The notes under the pieces were generated by a model. The model had not been told where the DNA came from and made no database searches. It saw only the letters and a program-made list of their open reading frames with translations. This document shows, in pieces, positions 1 through 8,058 of a stretch of DNA of 64,000 nt. Each line of letters begins with the position of its first letter. Within the stretch, counting starts at the first letter, position 1. Source of the DNA: Rhodospirillales bacterium (GTDB lineage Bacteria; Pseudomonadota; Alphaproteobacteria; Rhodospirillales; Shumkoniaceae); contig JACZKS010000025.1 of NCBI GenBank assembly GCA_014859895.1, forward strand, positions 1 through 64,000. The letters run 5' to 3'. A program made the position numbers and the translations under genes.

Positions 1-378
1 GCCAGCGCCCGCAAGATGGACGTCATCGCCGCGTCCCGGCTGTACTTCTCCGTCGGCGGCCGCTTGCGGCTGGGCGACCTCCGGCGGGCGGCCGCCGGGC
101 TGGCTTCGGAGACCCATTTGCAGAAACTGGCCATCCGCGCCGTCATCGACGAACTGTTCGCCCACCAGAAGGCGCTCACCGCCCAGGTGCTCGACGCCGC
201 CGCCCAGGAGAAAGACCCCGACAAGGCCATCGGGACGTGGGCCAAACGCCACCCCGAGGTCTTCGCCCGCACCGAGCAGATGCTGGCCGAACTGTGGGCC
301 GCCAACGTCGACGACCTCGCCATGATCCAGGTCGCAAGCCGCCAGCTCCGGGCCCTCGCCGCCCCCGCCGGCGCCTAG
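1..378 (+). CDS. NAD-specific glutamate dehydrogenase (large type), C-terminal end, partial
   Basis: The reading frame is open from base 1, so the first in-frame ATG at 16 is internal and the gene starts outside the window. The visible 125 residues match the helical C-terminal end of the ~1600-residue alphaproteobacterial NAD-dependent glutamate dehydrogenase: a tract of the type AASRLYFSVGGRLRLGDLR, then THLQKLAIRAVIDELF and a closing ASRQLRAL. The enzyme deaminates glutamate to 2-oxoglutarate with NAD+ in the cytoplasm. The stop shares a CTAG tetranucleotide with the stop of the convergent gene, so no intergenic DNA exists here. Catalytic residues lie outside the window. Confidence 0.8.
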   Translation, partial: ASARKMDVIAASRLYFSVGGRLRLGDLRRAAAGLASETHLQKLAIRAVIDELFAHQKALTAQVLDAAAQEKDPDKAIGTWAKRHPEVFARTEQMLAELWAANVDDLAMIQVASRQLRALAAPAGA

Positions 379-2240
379 CTCGTTTGGCGATTTCTCGACA
401 AGGACTCGATGAAATCGCCCACGGCATCGTCGATGTTCTCGCCGATGAAAACCAAGAACCGCTCGTCGGTATCGACCGATCCAGCGGGCGTTAGCGAATA
501 GCTGCCGGGAACGAACTGGCAGACCGAGGGTTCGGCCTCGCCGTGCAGATCGACCATGCCCTTGACCCGAAGAACAGTGGCGGGCAGCAGGCTCAACGCT
601 TTCTCAAGGGCCTGCCGGTCTAGACGCCCGGTTGCCGTCCAAATCCGGCTCGTCAGGCCGTCGTCGTCGTGCGTGCTCGTGTGGGGCCCGCCACAGGCGT
701 GCCGGCCATGTTCATGATCATGGCCGTGGCCATGGGCACCGCAACAGACTACCTCCGGGATCGGCGGCTGGCGATGCATGGAAAGATTGACCCCATAGAG
801 TGCCGACGGGGCGATGTCGCCATGATCGGCCCGACACATCGAGGCGACCGGGTTGAGCCGGCGGACGGCGGCTTCGAGCATCGCCAGGTCTTGGTCGGCC
901 TCGCCATCGACCTTGTTGAGCAGGATGACGTCGGCCAGCCTGACCTGATCGCGTGCGACGGCATAGCGTTGCAGCGTCTGGAGGCCGAGACGCGCGTCGA
1001 TAACCGTCGTGACAGAGGCGAACTCGAGATGGTCTTCGAGATCGGCGATCTCGGAAAGCAGATTGGCCGGATTGGCGAGGCCGGTTGTTTCGAGCACGAC
1101 GAAATCCGGCTGGTATGAGTGGAGAATGTCGCCCAGCGCGAGCTTGAGGCTGCCGGCAAGCGTGCAGCACACGCATCCTTCATCGATCTCCGCCACGGCG
1201 TAGTGCTGGCCCAGCAGCTGGCCGTCCAGGCCCTTGGCGCCGATCTCGTTCTGAACGACGGCCACAAATCCGTTGCGGGCGGCCTGGTATTCGATGAAGT
1301 GGGTCAGGAAACTGGTCTTGCCGGCGCCCAGGAAGCCGGTCAGCACGATCAGCTTCGGCTTGTCCTGGATGCCAAGCGTCGACTTGGCCAGCCCGTGCCC
1401 GGCGCTGGCGGTGTCGGCCTGCCACCATGCGGCACCGGCATAGGTGGCCGGCCTGGGCTCGGGATCGGCCCATCGGAGGTCGATTTGGGTGGCGGAGGCG
1501 ATCCCCGGCATGGGGGGATTGTCACCCCAGCCGATCGACAGCCGCACGTCGCTGGCGGCCTCGCCCGATTGCGATCTGCCTGGCATGGAGGCTTGTTCCA
1601 ACCGGGTCGGCGCCGCCTCCAAGCCGCAGGCGATCGACGCCACCAGCGCCTCGACGAACGGCATGGCGCAATCGAAGGCGCGTAGATCCCTGTCCAATCC
1701 CCCCGACGCGACCACCTGGCGCGGCCCCTCGGCCGTCGCCACCGTGATGCCGTCGGGGGCCACGGTGACGGCCCGGTCGGGGGCGTGGAGTGACAGTGCC
1801 ACGCCGCATTCCGGAGCGAGGACGAACCGCAAGCGGGCGATGTCGAACAAGGCCGACAGGTCTGGATCCGCGGCGAAATCGCGGACCCGTTCGAGATAGG
1901 GTTCGGCCAGCGCGACCAGACAGGCCTCGACCGAAAACGCCTCGAGCAGTTCCTCCTCGGGTGCCGGAAAATAGGCAACAGAAAACTCGGCCTGTCCGTG
2001 GCCGTCCACAATCTCCGTGCCGAGTTGCGCAAGGCCATAGACCCCGGCCATCCCGGCGACCCTGGCCGTCAGGCCGCCCGCGTGATGCGGACATTCGCGC
2101 ATGCCCCGCCATCCCAGCCGCTGGCGGAGGCCGGGGACGAAGTTGACGCGCAGCATCGCCGCGCCCGGAAGGGCCGCCGCGGCCAGGTCCGGCTGGGCCA
2201 GAACCGCCGGGGGGAGAAGTCTCTCGAAATTCAAAGGCAT
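375..2240 (-). CDS. COG0523 (CobW-like) metallochaperone GTPase with long N-terminal extension
   Basis: 621 residues. The C-terminal part is a COG0523 G3E GTPase: Walker A TGFLGAGKT near residue 305, the metal-binding CVCC motif near 356-359, NKVD near 442, a His/Cys-rich linker (GAHGHGHDHEHGRHACGGPH, near 502-521) and a CobW C-terminal domain. Such GTPases deliver Zn, Co, Fe or other metals to client enzymes. The first ~300 residues are an extension I do not recognise; the usual length of the family is about 320-400. I chose ATG 2240 because the longer frame needs a TTG start without a Shine-Dalgarno site. It follows the metallo-hydrolase gene but an intrinsic terminator lies between them. 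The client metal cannot be read from the sequence. Confidence 0.8.
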   Translation of the reverse strand: MPLNFERLLPPAVLAQPDLAAAALPGAAMLRVNFVPGLRQRLGWRGMRECPHHAGGLTARVAGMAGVYGLAQLGTEIVDGHGQAEFSVAYFPAPEEELLEAFSVEACLVALAEPYLERVRDFAADPDLSALFDIARLRFVLAPECGVALSLHAPDRAVTVAPDGITVATAEGPRQVVASGGLDRDLRAFDCAMPFVEALVASIACGLEAAPTRLEQASMPGRSQSGEAASDVRLSIGWGDNPPMPGIASATQIDLRWADPEPRPATYAGAAWWQADTASAGHGLAKSTLGIQDKPKLIVLTGFLGAGKTSFLTHFIEYQAARNGFVAVVQNEIGAKGLDGQLLGQHYAVAEIDEGCVCCTLAGSLKLALGDILHSYQPDFVVLETTGLANPANLLSEIADLEDHLEFASVTTVIDARLGLQTLQRYAVARDQVRLADVILLNKVDGEADQDLAMLEAAVRRLNPVASMCRADHGDIAPSALYGVNLSMHRQPPIPEVVCCGAHGHGHDHEHGRHACGGPHTSTHDDDGLTSRIWTATGRLDRQALEKALSLLPATVLRVKGMVDLHGEAEPSVCQFVPGSYSLTPAGSVDTDERFLVFIGENIDDAVGDFIESLSRNRQTS

Positions 2241-2259
2241 CCTGCTCACCCGGGGTTGG

Positions 2260-2297
2260 GAAGAAAACGGGCCGCCACGGTTCTCCGGACGGCCCGT
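2260..2297 (-). terminator. intrinsic terminator / attenuator between MBL and COG0523 genes
   Basis: On the minus strand the arms ACGGGCCG (2290-2297) and CGGCCCGT (2267-2274) form an 8-bp perfect stem, with further C-G pairing across one bulge, followed at once by TTTTCTT. It starts 22 nt after the MBL stop codon. Because it ends about 20 nt before the COG0523 start codon, expression of that gene needs read-through or regulated attenuation. Confidence 0.6.
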
Positions 2298-2318
2298 CGT
2301 TGTCGTCGGCGGCAACGT

Positions 2319-3476
2319 TTACGCGAACGCGATGATGTCGCCGTTGCCCAGATAGGCAACGTCCTTGGAACGGTGGCGGGCCGTTCCCTGGACTACCGGG
2401 TAACCTGCGGCGATGAATTTCTTCGCGCAAATGACCCCGGTGCAATGATTGCAGCCGATTTTCTCGAACCCGTAGTCGCGCAGCGCGAAGACGAGATCGT
2501 CGTATTTGGGATCCCAATCGTCGAACGGCGAGATATGCAGTCCGCCATAGATGCCGTGGAACGTGTCGTTTTCGTATTTGATTTCCTTGATGGCGGTTTC
2601 AGCGAACTGGACGATCCCCTGGTGGCAACAGCCGGTCACGCTGACCAGCCCCTTGCCCGCCACATTGAAGTAAAAGGACTGCTCGCCGTAGACCCGGCAG
2701 ATGATCGGAATCGGGAACACGTAACTGGCCATGCCGGGGAAATATTTATACAACCCGTTCTTGATGGTGATCACCTTGCCCTTGTGACCGGAATCCTTAA
2801 GATATTGCAGGCCTTCCGGATAGAACCCTTCGGGAATGTAGACGGTGATGTTGGGGTTGTATTTGAAGGTGACCGGGATGCCCCAGTAGTGGTCGAAATG
2901 CTCGTGCGAGATCAAGAGAGCCTCGATCTCGTTGTTCTGGAGCATCTTGTCCACGCCTTCGCGCTTGAAACACTCGTCCATCCATTTGTAGGACCATCCG
3001 CTGTCGAGCAGGAACTTGTGTTTCTTGCCGTCCATCTCCTCGACGTCGATGATGGCGGCGAAACCGCCGGCGTTGTCGGGATGGACCGAGTCCTTGGCGA
3101 GAATCTCCCACGCTTCCTCGAGCCGATTGGGAAGCAGGTGCTTGATCCGCTCGATGCCTTCCTTGTAGGAGCCTTTGCCGAGGCCCTTGCCGTTGGTGAA
3201 CGGTGGCCAGTTGTAGTCATACTGGTTTACGAGCAGGCCGCCGGCCCCCTTGATGTCGCCCATCAGGACGCCGTTCTCGAACCAGCTCGTTTCCGATACG
3301 TTGGTGACCTTGACGCTCTTGCAAACGCCGATGTCGGTCATCTTGCGTTCGGCCTGAGGGAAGCGGCTTTTGCGCGCGGACGAGTACGAGTACGCGCCCA
3401 TCGCGCCCACCAACCCGATTCCGAGGCCTGTCGTGGCCCCCTTGAGAAAGGACCTGCGGTCCGGAAGTACTGTCAT
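2319..3476 (-). CDS. Tat-exported metallo-beta-lactamase-fold hydrolase (COG1237-like)
   Basis: 385 residues. The N-terminus DRRSFLKG plus a hydrophobic stretch is a twin-arginine signal, so a folded, metal-loaded protein is probably exported to the periplasm, possibly staying anchored. Metal motifs of the metallo-beta-lactamase fold are all present: HEHFDH (191-196), GCCHQG (282-287), GGLHI (311-315) and NHCTG (343-347). The last three are typical of COG1237, the group often annotated as dihydropterin-aminobenzene phosphate synthase-like; that annotation does not establish the substrate. Start ATG 3476 has GGGAGAG upstream. It sits 24 bp after the membrane protein gene, so the two are probably co-transcribed and cooperate. 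The neighbouring COG0523 GTPase is a plausible source of its metal. Confidence 0.8.
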   Translation of the reverse strand: MTVLPDRRSFLKGATTGLGIGLVGAMGAYSYSSARKSRFPQAERKMTDIGVCKSVKVTNVSETSWFENGVLMGDIKGAGGLLVNQYDYNWPPFTNGKGLGKGSYKEGIERIKHLLPNRLEEAWEILAKDSVHPDNAGGFAAIIDVEEMDGKKHKFLLDSGWSYKWMDECFKREGVDKMLQNNEIEALLISHEHFDHYWGIPVTFKYNPNITVYIPEGFYPEGLQYLKDSGHKGKVITIKNGLYKYFPGMASYVFPIPIICRVYGEQSFYFNVAGKGLVSVTGCCHQGIVQFAETAIKEIKYENDTFHGIYGGLHISPFDDWDPKYDDLVFALRDYGFEKIGCNHCTGVICAKKFIAAGYPVVQGTARHRSKDVAYLGNGDIIAFA

Positions 3477-3500
3477 GACACTCTCCCACTATGTTTCGGG

Positions 3501-4910
3501 TTACTGGATCGTGATGGCGTTTGCCGCCAACGGCAGGATTTGCACCACGACGAAGTAGAGGGCCACGCCCACGGCCGCGCCGAGGCCGAGCCCGATACCG
3601 TACCGCCCGGTCGGACGCTCCGATTCCAGCCGTGCCGCTTTGGCCGCGTGCTCGGCGGCGATCTCGGCGGCGGTCTTCGTTTCCAGTTTCCAGGCCGGCC
3701 AGTTGTCCATGAACCAGTGATGGACCAGCATCAGGTTGACGAGCCAGATCATCGGGATCATCGGGAACTGCTGGGGATGCGAGAATCCCTTCTGGGTTCC
3801 CAGGAACAAATGCGACGTCTTGTAGTAGATGATGTAAATGGCCACGGCCGCGACCAACGTGATCGCCGTGCGGATCGCGGCGTTCACCGGCATCGAGTAT
3901 TTGCGCGGCCAATTATCGCAGTAGAAGTTCAGGAACAGGGCGGGGACGAGGAAGAAGATCGCCATTTCGCCGACGTGCAGCCAGCGCCAATCAGGCGCGG
4001 CATCCCTGCGCGTGCCGCGGATCGCCTCTCCCCACATCAATTCCTGCGCGAAATAGAGAAAGAAATGAACCGCGACGGCGATGGCGATGATGCCGAAGAA
4101 GGTGGCTGCGCGCCGCCCCCAGTCGTTGCGGATGAGGGTGAAGGGATAACGCTGCCAGATCGTCTCCACCAGCCACACCACGACCGTGCAGCACATGATC
4201 CAGGAGATGTGGAAGTTGCCCGACACCGTATCGGCGAAGGTTTCCCAATAGGGCGGCGCGATCGAGGTGAAATACTGCCAAGGATAGTACAGGATGCCCA
4301 TGTGGGGATGCATGGTCACGAAATAGACGATGGTCGACAGGAAGAAGGTGACCAGCAGGATGGTAAGCCCGCGTACCGGCTGGGTCATCTTGTCCCACGG
4401 CGCGTTTTCCAGCGCCACCACCCAGGCCGGTGACAGCCACGACGCGATGGCTGCGAACATCAGGATTGCTAGGCTGGTATACTCGACGGCGAAGAACGAC
4501 GTGACGCCAGGCAGCTTTTCCAACTGTTCCGGATTGAAGTACGCCAGGCCGAAGTTGCCGAGCAGGCCTTCGAAGAACCCCTTGATCAGCGCGAGCAGGA
4601 TGACCACCGAAATGGCGGTCAGCAGGGCGCCCTTCAAAAGGGGGTGGGCCGTTTCCAGCCAGCTGCGCCTGAACGGCCAGAAATCGAAGATGTAGACCAT
4701 CCAGATCATCATGATCAGCCACCAGCGGCAGTACATGTAGCCCACGTAGGGGGTGTACATGCGCATCACGCCGCGGGGATCCTGGAAGATCCACCACGTC
4801 GCATAAAATACCGCGAGTAGCAGTGCCAAACTGATCAGGGCCGGAACCGGACCTGACCATCGCTTGACCAACTTGCGTTCATCAAGAAAACCTACGCCAT
4901 ACCTTTCCAT
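3501..4910 (-). CDS. polytopic membrane protein of unknown function, about 11 helices
   Basis: 469 residues with about 11 hydrophobic segments spread from residue 25 to the C-terminus, and one long polar loop before the last helix (ETKTAAEIAAEHAAKAARLESERP). Helix ends and loops are rich in Trp, His and acidic residues (MHPHMG, AQELMWGE, HVGEM, HHWFMDNWP), which could bind metal or cofactors; this is inference. I do not recognise a characterised family. Start ATG 4910 is supported by AGGAGGAG ten bases upstream; the longer frame would start at a TTG. It lies between the 93-aa gene and the Tat-MBL gene in one operon, suggesting a membrane partner or transporter for the MBL protein. Confidence 0.75.
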   Translation of the reverse strand: MERYGVGFLDERKLVKRWSGPVPALISLALLLAVFYATWWIFQDPRGVMRMYTPYVGYMYCRWWLIMMIWMVYIFDFWPFRRSWLETAHPLLKGALLTAISVVILLALIKGFFEGLLGNFGLAYFNPEQLEKLPGVTSFFAVEYTSLAILMFAAIASWLSPAWVVALENAPWDKMTQPVRGLTILLVTFFLSTIVYFVTMHPHMGILYYPWQYFTSIAPPYWETFADTVSGNFHISWIMCCTVVVWLVETIWQRYPFTLIRNDWGRRAATFFGIIAIAVAVHFFLYFAQELMWGEAIRGTRRDAAPDWRWLHVGEMAIFFLVPALFLNFYCDNWPRKYSMPVNAAIRTAITLVAAVAIYIIYYKTSHLFLGTQKGFSHPQQFPMIPMIWLVNLMLVHHWFMDNWPAWKLETKTAAEIAAEHAAKAARLESERPTGRYGIGLGLGAAVGVALYFVVVQILPLAANAITIQ

Positions 4911-4982
4911 GGACAACTCCTCCTGTGATTGCGGTGCGAATACGGCGGGTCCGCTCCCGCTTCTTGGTTATGGACGTCATAT

Positions 4983-5264
4983 CTATGGGGACGGGCCGTC
5001 GGCCGGGCCGGCATCGGTCCGTTGCTGCTGCATCCTGCGATAGACAGTGCGCAGGAGCGTGTCCTGATCCGTCGACGCCGGGTCGAGGCCCAGCCGCGCG
5101 GCTTCCTCGTTGAGGAGCGCCGGCGGAAAGTCCGACCACAGCCCCGCAGGGGGAAGATCCTCGCCTCGCGTGCCGGCGGGCGCTGAAGGCGCCGCAAGAC
5201 CTTCCGCCGGACGGATCAGCCTTCTGAAGAACTCTTTGCGGGAAATCGCCACGCCGTGCGTCAC
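4983..5264 (-). CDS. small conserved-looking hypothetical protein (93 aa)
   Basis: 93 residues. Its ATG overlaps the stop of the FadR-type gene by 4 bp (ATGA), which implies translational coupling and supports the frame as real. The N-terminus ISRKEFFRRL resembles a degenerate twin-arginine-like leader but no hydrophobic core follows, so export is unlikely. The C-terminal half is helical and acidic/basic (FPPALLNEEAARLGLDP, then a coiled tract ending RRMQQQR). It has no Cys and no recognised domain. A chaperone or small accessory subunit for the downstream membrane/Tat proteins is possible, but this is inference from position only. Confidence 0.6.
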   Translation of the reverse strand: MTHGVAISRKEFFRRLIRPAEGLAAPSAPAGTRGEDLPPAGLWSDFPPALLNEEAARLGLDPASTDQDTLLRTVYRRMQQQRTDAGPADGPSP

Positions 5265-6016
5265 GACAGGCCTTCCCGATCCCCGAGCCGGTGGGCGCCG
5301 TCCTTGATCACCGGCGACAGCGGAATGTTGGTCAGTTTCGAGAATGCATTGGCCGTATTGAAAATTTTCCTGACGATGGCGCGGCGCGACTTTTCGGGAT
5401 CGTTGGCTTTAAGTCCGTGAAAGACATATACGAAGTCGCCGAACATCCGGTCTCTCTCTTCCTCCGAGAAAGAGAAGAAACGGGGGAACATCAGCGATGA
5501 ACTGGCGACGAAGGACTGGATGACCTCGACGATAACTTGATTTTTTGTGCTGCGGGCGATGACACAGAAGAATTCCCGTGTCTTTTCCTTGATGCTATTC
5601 ATGTCCCTTTCGACGATTGCCGTGCCCAGTTCGGCAATCGAAATCTCAAGCGTTCGCAGCGTCGCGGCGTCGATCCTTTCCGCCGCCAGAGCCACCAGTT
5701 CCGGCAGGAACAGATAGGCGGCCTCGAAGCGCGCCATGACGGCGGCAAGCGAGCCGTCCTCCACCTGCGTTCCGGTCGCCGGAGGTGGCTCGATCGACTT
5801 CAGGTAGCAGCCGCTGCCCCTGCGAATGGAGACGACGCCCTTCGCTTCCAGTCGCTTGAGGACGCTGCGCAGCGTATTGCGGCTGACGTTGAACTCGGCC
5901 GCAAGCGGGCGCTCCGCCGGCAAACGCTCCCCCACCCGCCACCGCCCCTGGGCGATCGTCCCGACGAGCGCCTCCTCCAGCTTGGTTTCCTGCCCCAATT
6001 GCGATGTGTTGATCAT
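5261..6016 (-). CDS. GntR-family transcriptional regulator, FadR/FCD subfamily
   Basis: 251 residues. N-terminal winged helix-turn-helix (RPLAAEFNVSRNTLRSVLKRLEAKGVVSIRRGSGCYL, about residues 37-72) followed by an all-helical FCD ligand domain. The longer frame begins at TTG 6028; ATG 6016 is the better start. A FadR-type operator covers the start-codon region and a second identical copy lies 97 bp upstream, so autoregulation is likely. It heads the operon with the 93-aa protein, membrane protein and Tat-MBL genes. FCD domains usually bind small carboxylates, often through a metal ion, so the inducer is probably an organic acid, but this is not shown by the sequence. Confidence 0.85.
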   Translation of the reverse strand: MINTSQLGQETKLEEALVGTIAQGRWRVGERLPAERPLAAEFNVSRNTLRSVLKRLEAKGVVSIRRGSGCYLKSIEPPPATGTQVEDGSLAAVMARFEAAYLFLPELVALAAERIDAATLRTLEISIAELGTAIVERDMNSIKEKTREFFCVIARSTKNQVIVEVIQSFVASSSLMFPRFFSFSEEERDRMFGDFVYVFHGLKANDPEKSRRAIVRKIFNTANAFSKLTNIPLSPVIKDGAHRLGDREGLS

Positions 6017-6029
6017 TGGTTCTACCAAT
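6015..6029. promoter_or_regulatory. FadR-type operator, copy 1 (ATTGGT-N3-ACCAAT)
   Basis: Perfect inverted repeat ATTGGTTCTACCAAT. It matches the ATTGGT-N3-ACCAAT pattern of PdhR/LldR/FadR-type regulators. It overlaps the start codon and SD region of the FadR-type gene, so binding would block transcription or translation of that operon. Confidence 0.7.
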
Positions 6030-6111
6030 TTGTGGACAATCTAGGTATCGACCCGGTATATCAAGCAATGTTATTCAATTACATTGTGGAATTATGGCTG
6101 TCAATTCTCAT

Positions 6112-6126
6112 ATTGGTTCTACCAAT
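6112..6126. promoter_or_regulatory. FadR-type operator, copy 2 (identical to copy 1)
   Basis: A second perfect ATTGGTTCTACCAAT, centred 97 bp from the first copy, in the divergent region between the regulator and the PAS-protein gene. A TTGACA hexamer on the minus strand (6099-6104) lies just beside it, but no convincing -10 follows at normal spacing. Two identical sites suggest cooperative binding or looping and control of both divergent units. Confidence 0.7.
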
Positions 6127-6226
6127 TGTGCGCACCCGCTTTGCGATCAGGAGAGCCTTTGCTTCTTCCTGTGGCCGGACATAGTATCGCCAGCGACGCA
6201 AAGGTCGTGCCGGGGAGGGCGTTGAC

Positions 6227-7165
6227 GTGATCCTGGAAACGGACGGCGAAAGCCAGACCGGCGATTTGGAGAACTGCCTGGGCGAGTCACCCACGTTGCT
6301 GTGGCGCATCGAGGTGCGAAAGTCGCGGATCGAAATCCTCCGTTGCCACGCCTGCGACCGTCTTCCCGTCGACATCATCCAACTTCTGAAGAACCCCGCG
6401 TTCCGCAGGCAGCTGGTGCACGCCGACGACCTCGAGCCTCTGAACCGCGTGATGCGCGCGGCCCAACGCGGAGAGGGCGGCTCCGCGGTCTTTCGCATTC
6501 CGGGCCGGGACGCCGGGACGATATGGTTGCGGTTGTCGGGTTATGTGGATCCGTCGCAGCCGAACTATGTCTGGGGAAACCTGAGTGACGTTTCCGATTG
6601 CGTCGCCGCCATTCGCGAAAAAGCCGGCGACGCGGTCGCTCCCGCCGCCGCACGCAAAAGTCGCACCCGCCGCCCCGCCGACGATGTTCTCAATCCGGCC
6701 ATTGGCGAGGACGGACGGATAGAGCCGGTGCTGGAGACGCTGTTCGCCCACCAAGTGGGTCCCGGCTTCGAGGGGATCCTGTTCTCCGATATTTTCCGGC
6801 GCAAGAACAAGGTGGTCGTCTACAGCCACGGCCACCCCTTCAGGGATATGGATCAGGCCAAGGTGTTTTCCTTCGAGGGCACCATTGCGGAGACGATCCT
6901 GACCTTTGGCCTCGATCATCTGGTGGTCAGCGACACCTTGGACAGCATCAAGGCCATCGACTGGGCTCTGTTTATTCCCGCCGGTATTCGCTCCTATTTC
7001 GCCAAACCGTTCTTTGGCGGCAAGACGCTGCACAGCGTCTTGATCCTGTGCTCCACATCGACCGATCGCTTTCCCGAGGAACGCATCGCCGAGTTCGAAC
7101 CGCTCTATGCGCCATTTCATCGCGCGGTAAAGCGATGGCGGAAAGCCGTCAAGAACCCGAAATAG
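6227..7165 (+). CDS. PAS/GAF-like sensory protein without visible output domain
   Basis: 312 residues, GTG start at 6227 with GGGGAGGG eight bases upstream. Residues ~20-125 look like a PAS fold (LVHADDLEPLNRVMRAAQRGE, then IWLRLSGYVDPSQPNYVWGNLSDVSD), and residues ~165-310 resemble a GAF-type domain (FGLDHLVVSDTL, FFGGKTLHSVLIL, FEPLYAPFHRAV). A basic linker joins the two. No histidine kinase, GGDEF or HTH module is seen. It is divergent from the FadR-type operon and shares its operators, so it probably senses a signal for that system; a partner protein would have to relay it. Domain assignment is by pattern only. Its 3' end overlaps the convergent nitrilase gene by 17 bp. Confidence 0.65.
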   Translation: MILETDGESQTGDLENCLGESPTLLWRIEVRKSRIEILRCHACDRLPVDIIQLLKNPAFRRQLVHADDLEPLNRVMRAAQRGEGGSAVFRIPGRDAGTIWLRLSGYVDPSQPNYVWGNLSDVSDCVAAIREKAGDAVAPAAARKSRTRRPADDVLNPAIGEDGRIEPVLETLFAHQVGPGFEGILFSDIFRRKNKVVVYSHGHPFRDMDQAKVFSFEGTIAETILTFGLDHLVVSDTLDSIKAIDWALFIPAGIRSYFAKPFFGGKTLHSVLILCSTSTDRFPEERIAEFEPLYAPFHRAVKRWRKAVKNPK

Positions 7166-8039
7166 GACGGCAAGATTTCACCTGCGAGAGGTCGCCATAG
7201 AGATCGCCGCGGCGGTCGCGCACAAGGTCGTTGAAGGCGTTGAGCGACCGGGCTCGCCGGGCGTCGGCTAGGTCGACGTCGGCGTAAATGATCTGCTCTT
7301 CGTTGTTGCTGGCGGGGCCGGCGGCGATCCAGCCGGTCGGGTTGACGATCAGGCTTTGGCCTAGGAACGGCTGGTCGCGCTCGGTGCCGACCCGGTCGGC
7401 GGCGGCGATGAACAGGCCGTTGCTGTGCGCTCCGGCCATCGCCAGGATGTTGGCCATCGCCAGTTGGCCATCCGGCTGGCCGGGCATCGGCACCCAATTG
7501 GTCGGCGTGCAGACGATGTCCGCTCCCTGCAGTGCGGCCAGGCGATAGACTTCCGGGAACCACTGATCATAGCAGATGGCGACGGCGACCCGGCCGAACG
7601 GCAACGGCCACACCGGCACGCCGACGTTCCCCGGCTCGAAAAAAAGCTTCTCCTCGCCCCACAGGTGGTTCTTGCGATAGGTCCCGATATAGCCCTCGGG
7701 TCCGGTCAACACGGCGGAATTATAATGCGACGGTCCTTCGCGTTCGACTATGCCTGCGACGAGGGTGACGCCCAAGCGCCGCGCCGCGTCGCCCCACGCC
7801 CGGCAGCTTTCCCCATCCGGGATGTCTTCGCCCAACCCGAAGACTTCGTCGCGGCTGTCGAACACGTAGCCGGTGTTACAAAGCTCGGGCAGCACGACCA
7901 ACGACGCCCCGGCCGACGCAGCTTGGCCGATCAGCCCGAGCGACTTCTCCAGGTTGGCCTCCTTGTTACCGATTTCCGGAGCCATCTGGATGCAGGCGAC
8001 GCGAAGCGGGCTCTGGGGAGGTCTGGCGCGGGTGGTCAT
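7149..8039 (-). CDS. nitrilase-superfamily carbon-nitrogen hydrolase
   Basis: 296 residues. The Glu-Lys-Cys catalytic triad is visible: Glu in VVLPELCNTGY, Lys in YRKNHLWGEEKLFF, and Cys in VAICYDQWFPE. The family hydrolyses amides, carbamoyl compounds or nitriles in the cytoplasm, releasing ammonia. ATG 8039 has GGAGATCACCC upstream; the longer frame has no SD. It is the last gene of the amide transporter operon, 19 bp after the amidase, so the pair probably completes breakdown of an imported amide. Exact substrate (aliphatic amide or N-carbamoyl compound) is not determinable. Confidence 0.85.
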   Translation of the reverse strand: MTTRARPPQSPLRVACIQMAPEIGNKEANLEKSLGLIGQAASAGASLVVLPELCNTGYVFDSRDEVFGLGEDIPDGESCRAWGDAARRLGVTLVAGIVEREGPSHYNSAVLTGPEGYIGTYRKNHLWGEEKLFFEPGNVGVPVWPLPFGRVAVAICYDQWFPEVYRLAALQGADIVCTPTNWVPMPGQPDGQLAMANILAMAGAHSNGLFIAAADRVGTERDQPFLGQSLIVNPTGWIAAGPASNNEEQIIYADVDLADARRARSLNAFNDLVRDRRGDLYGDLSQVKSCRPISGS

Positions 8040-8058
8040 GGGTGATCTCCAATGGCGG

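Noticed and set aside
1998..4433. 811-codon plus-strand frame
   Set aside because: Antisense shadow of the COG0523, MBL and membrane-protein genes; no recognisable domain, and the minus-strand genes have clear motifs and SD sites.
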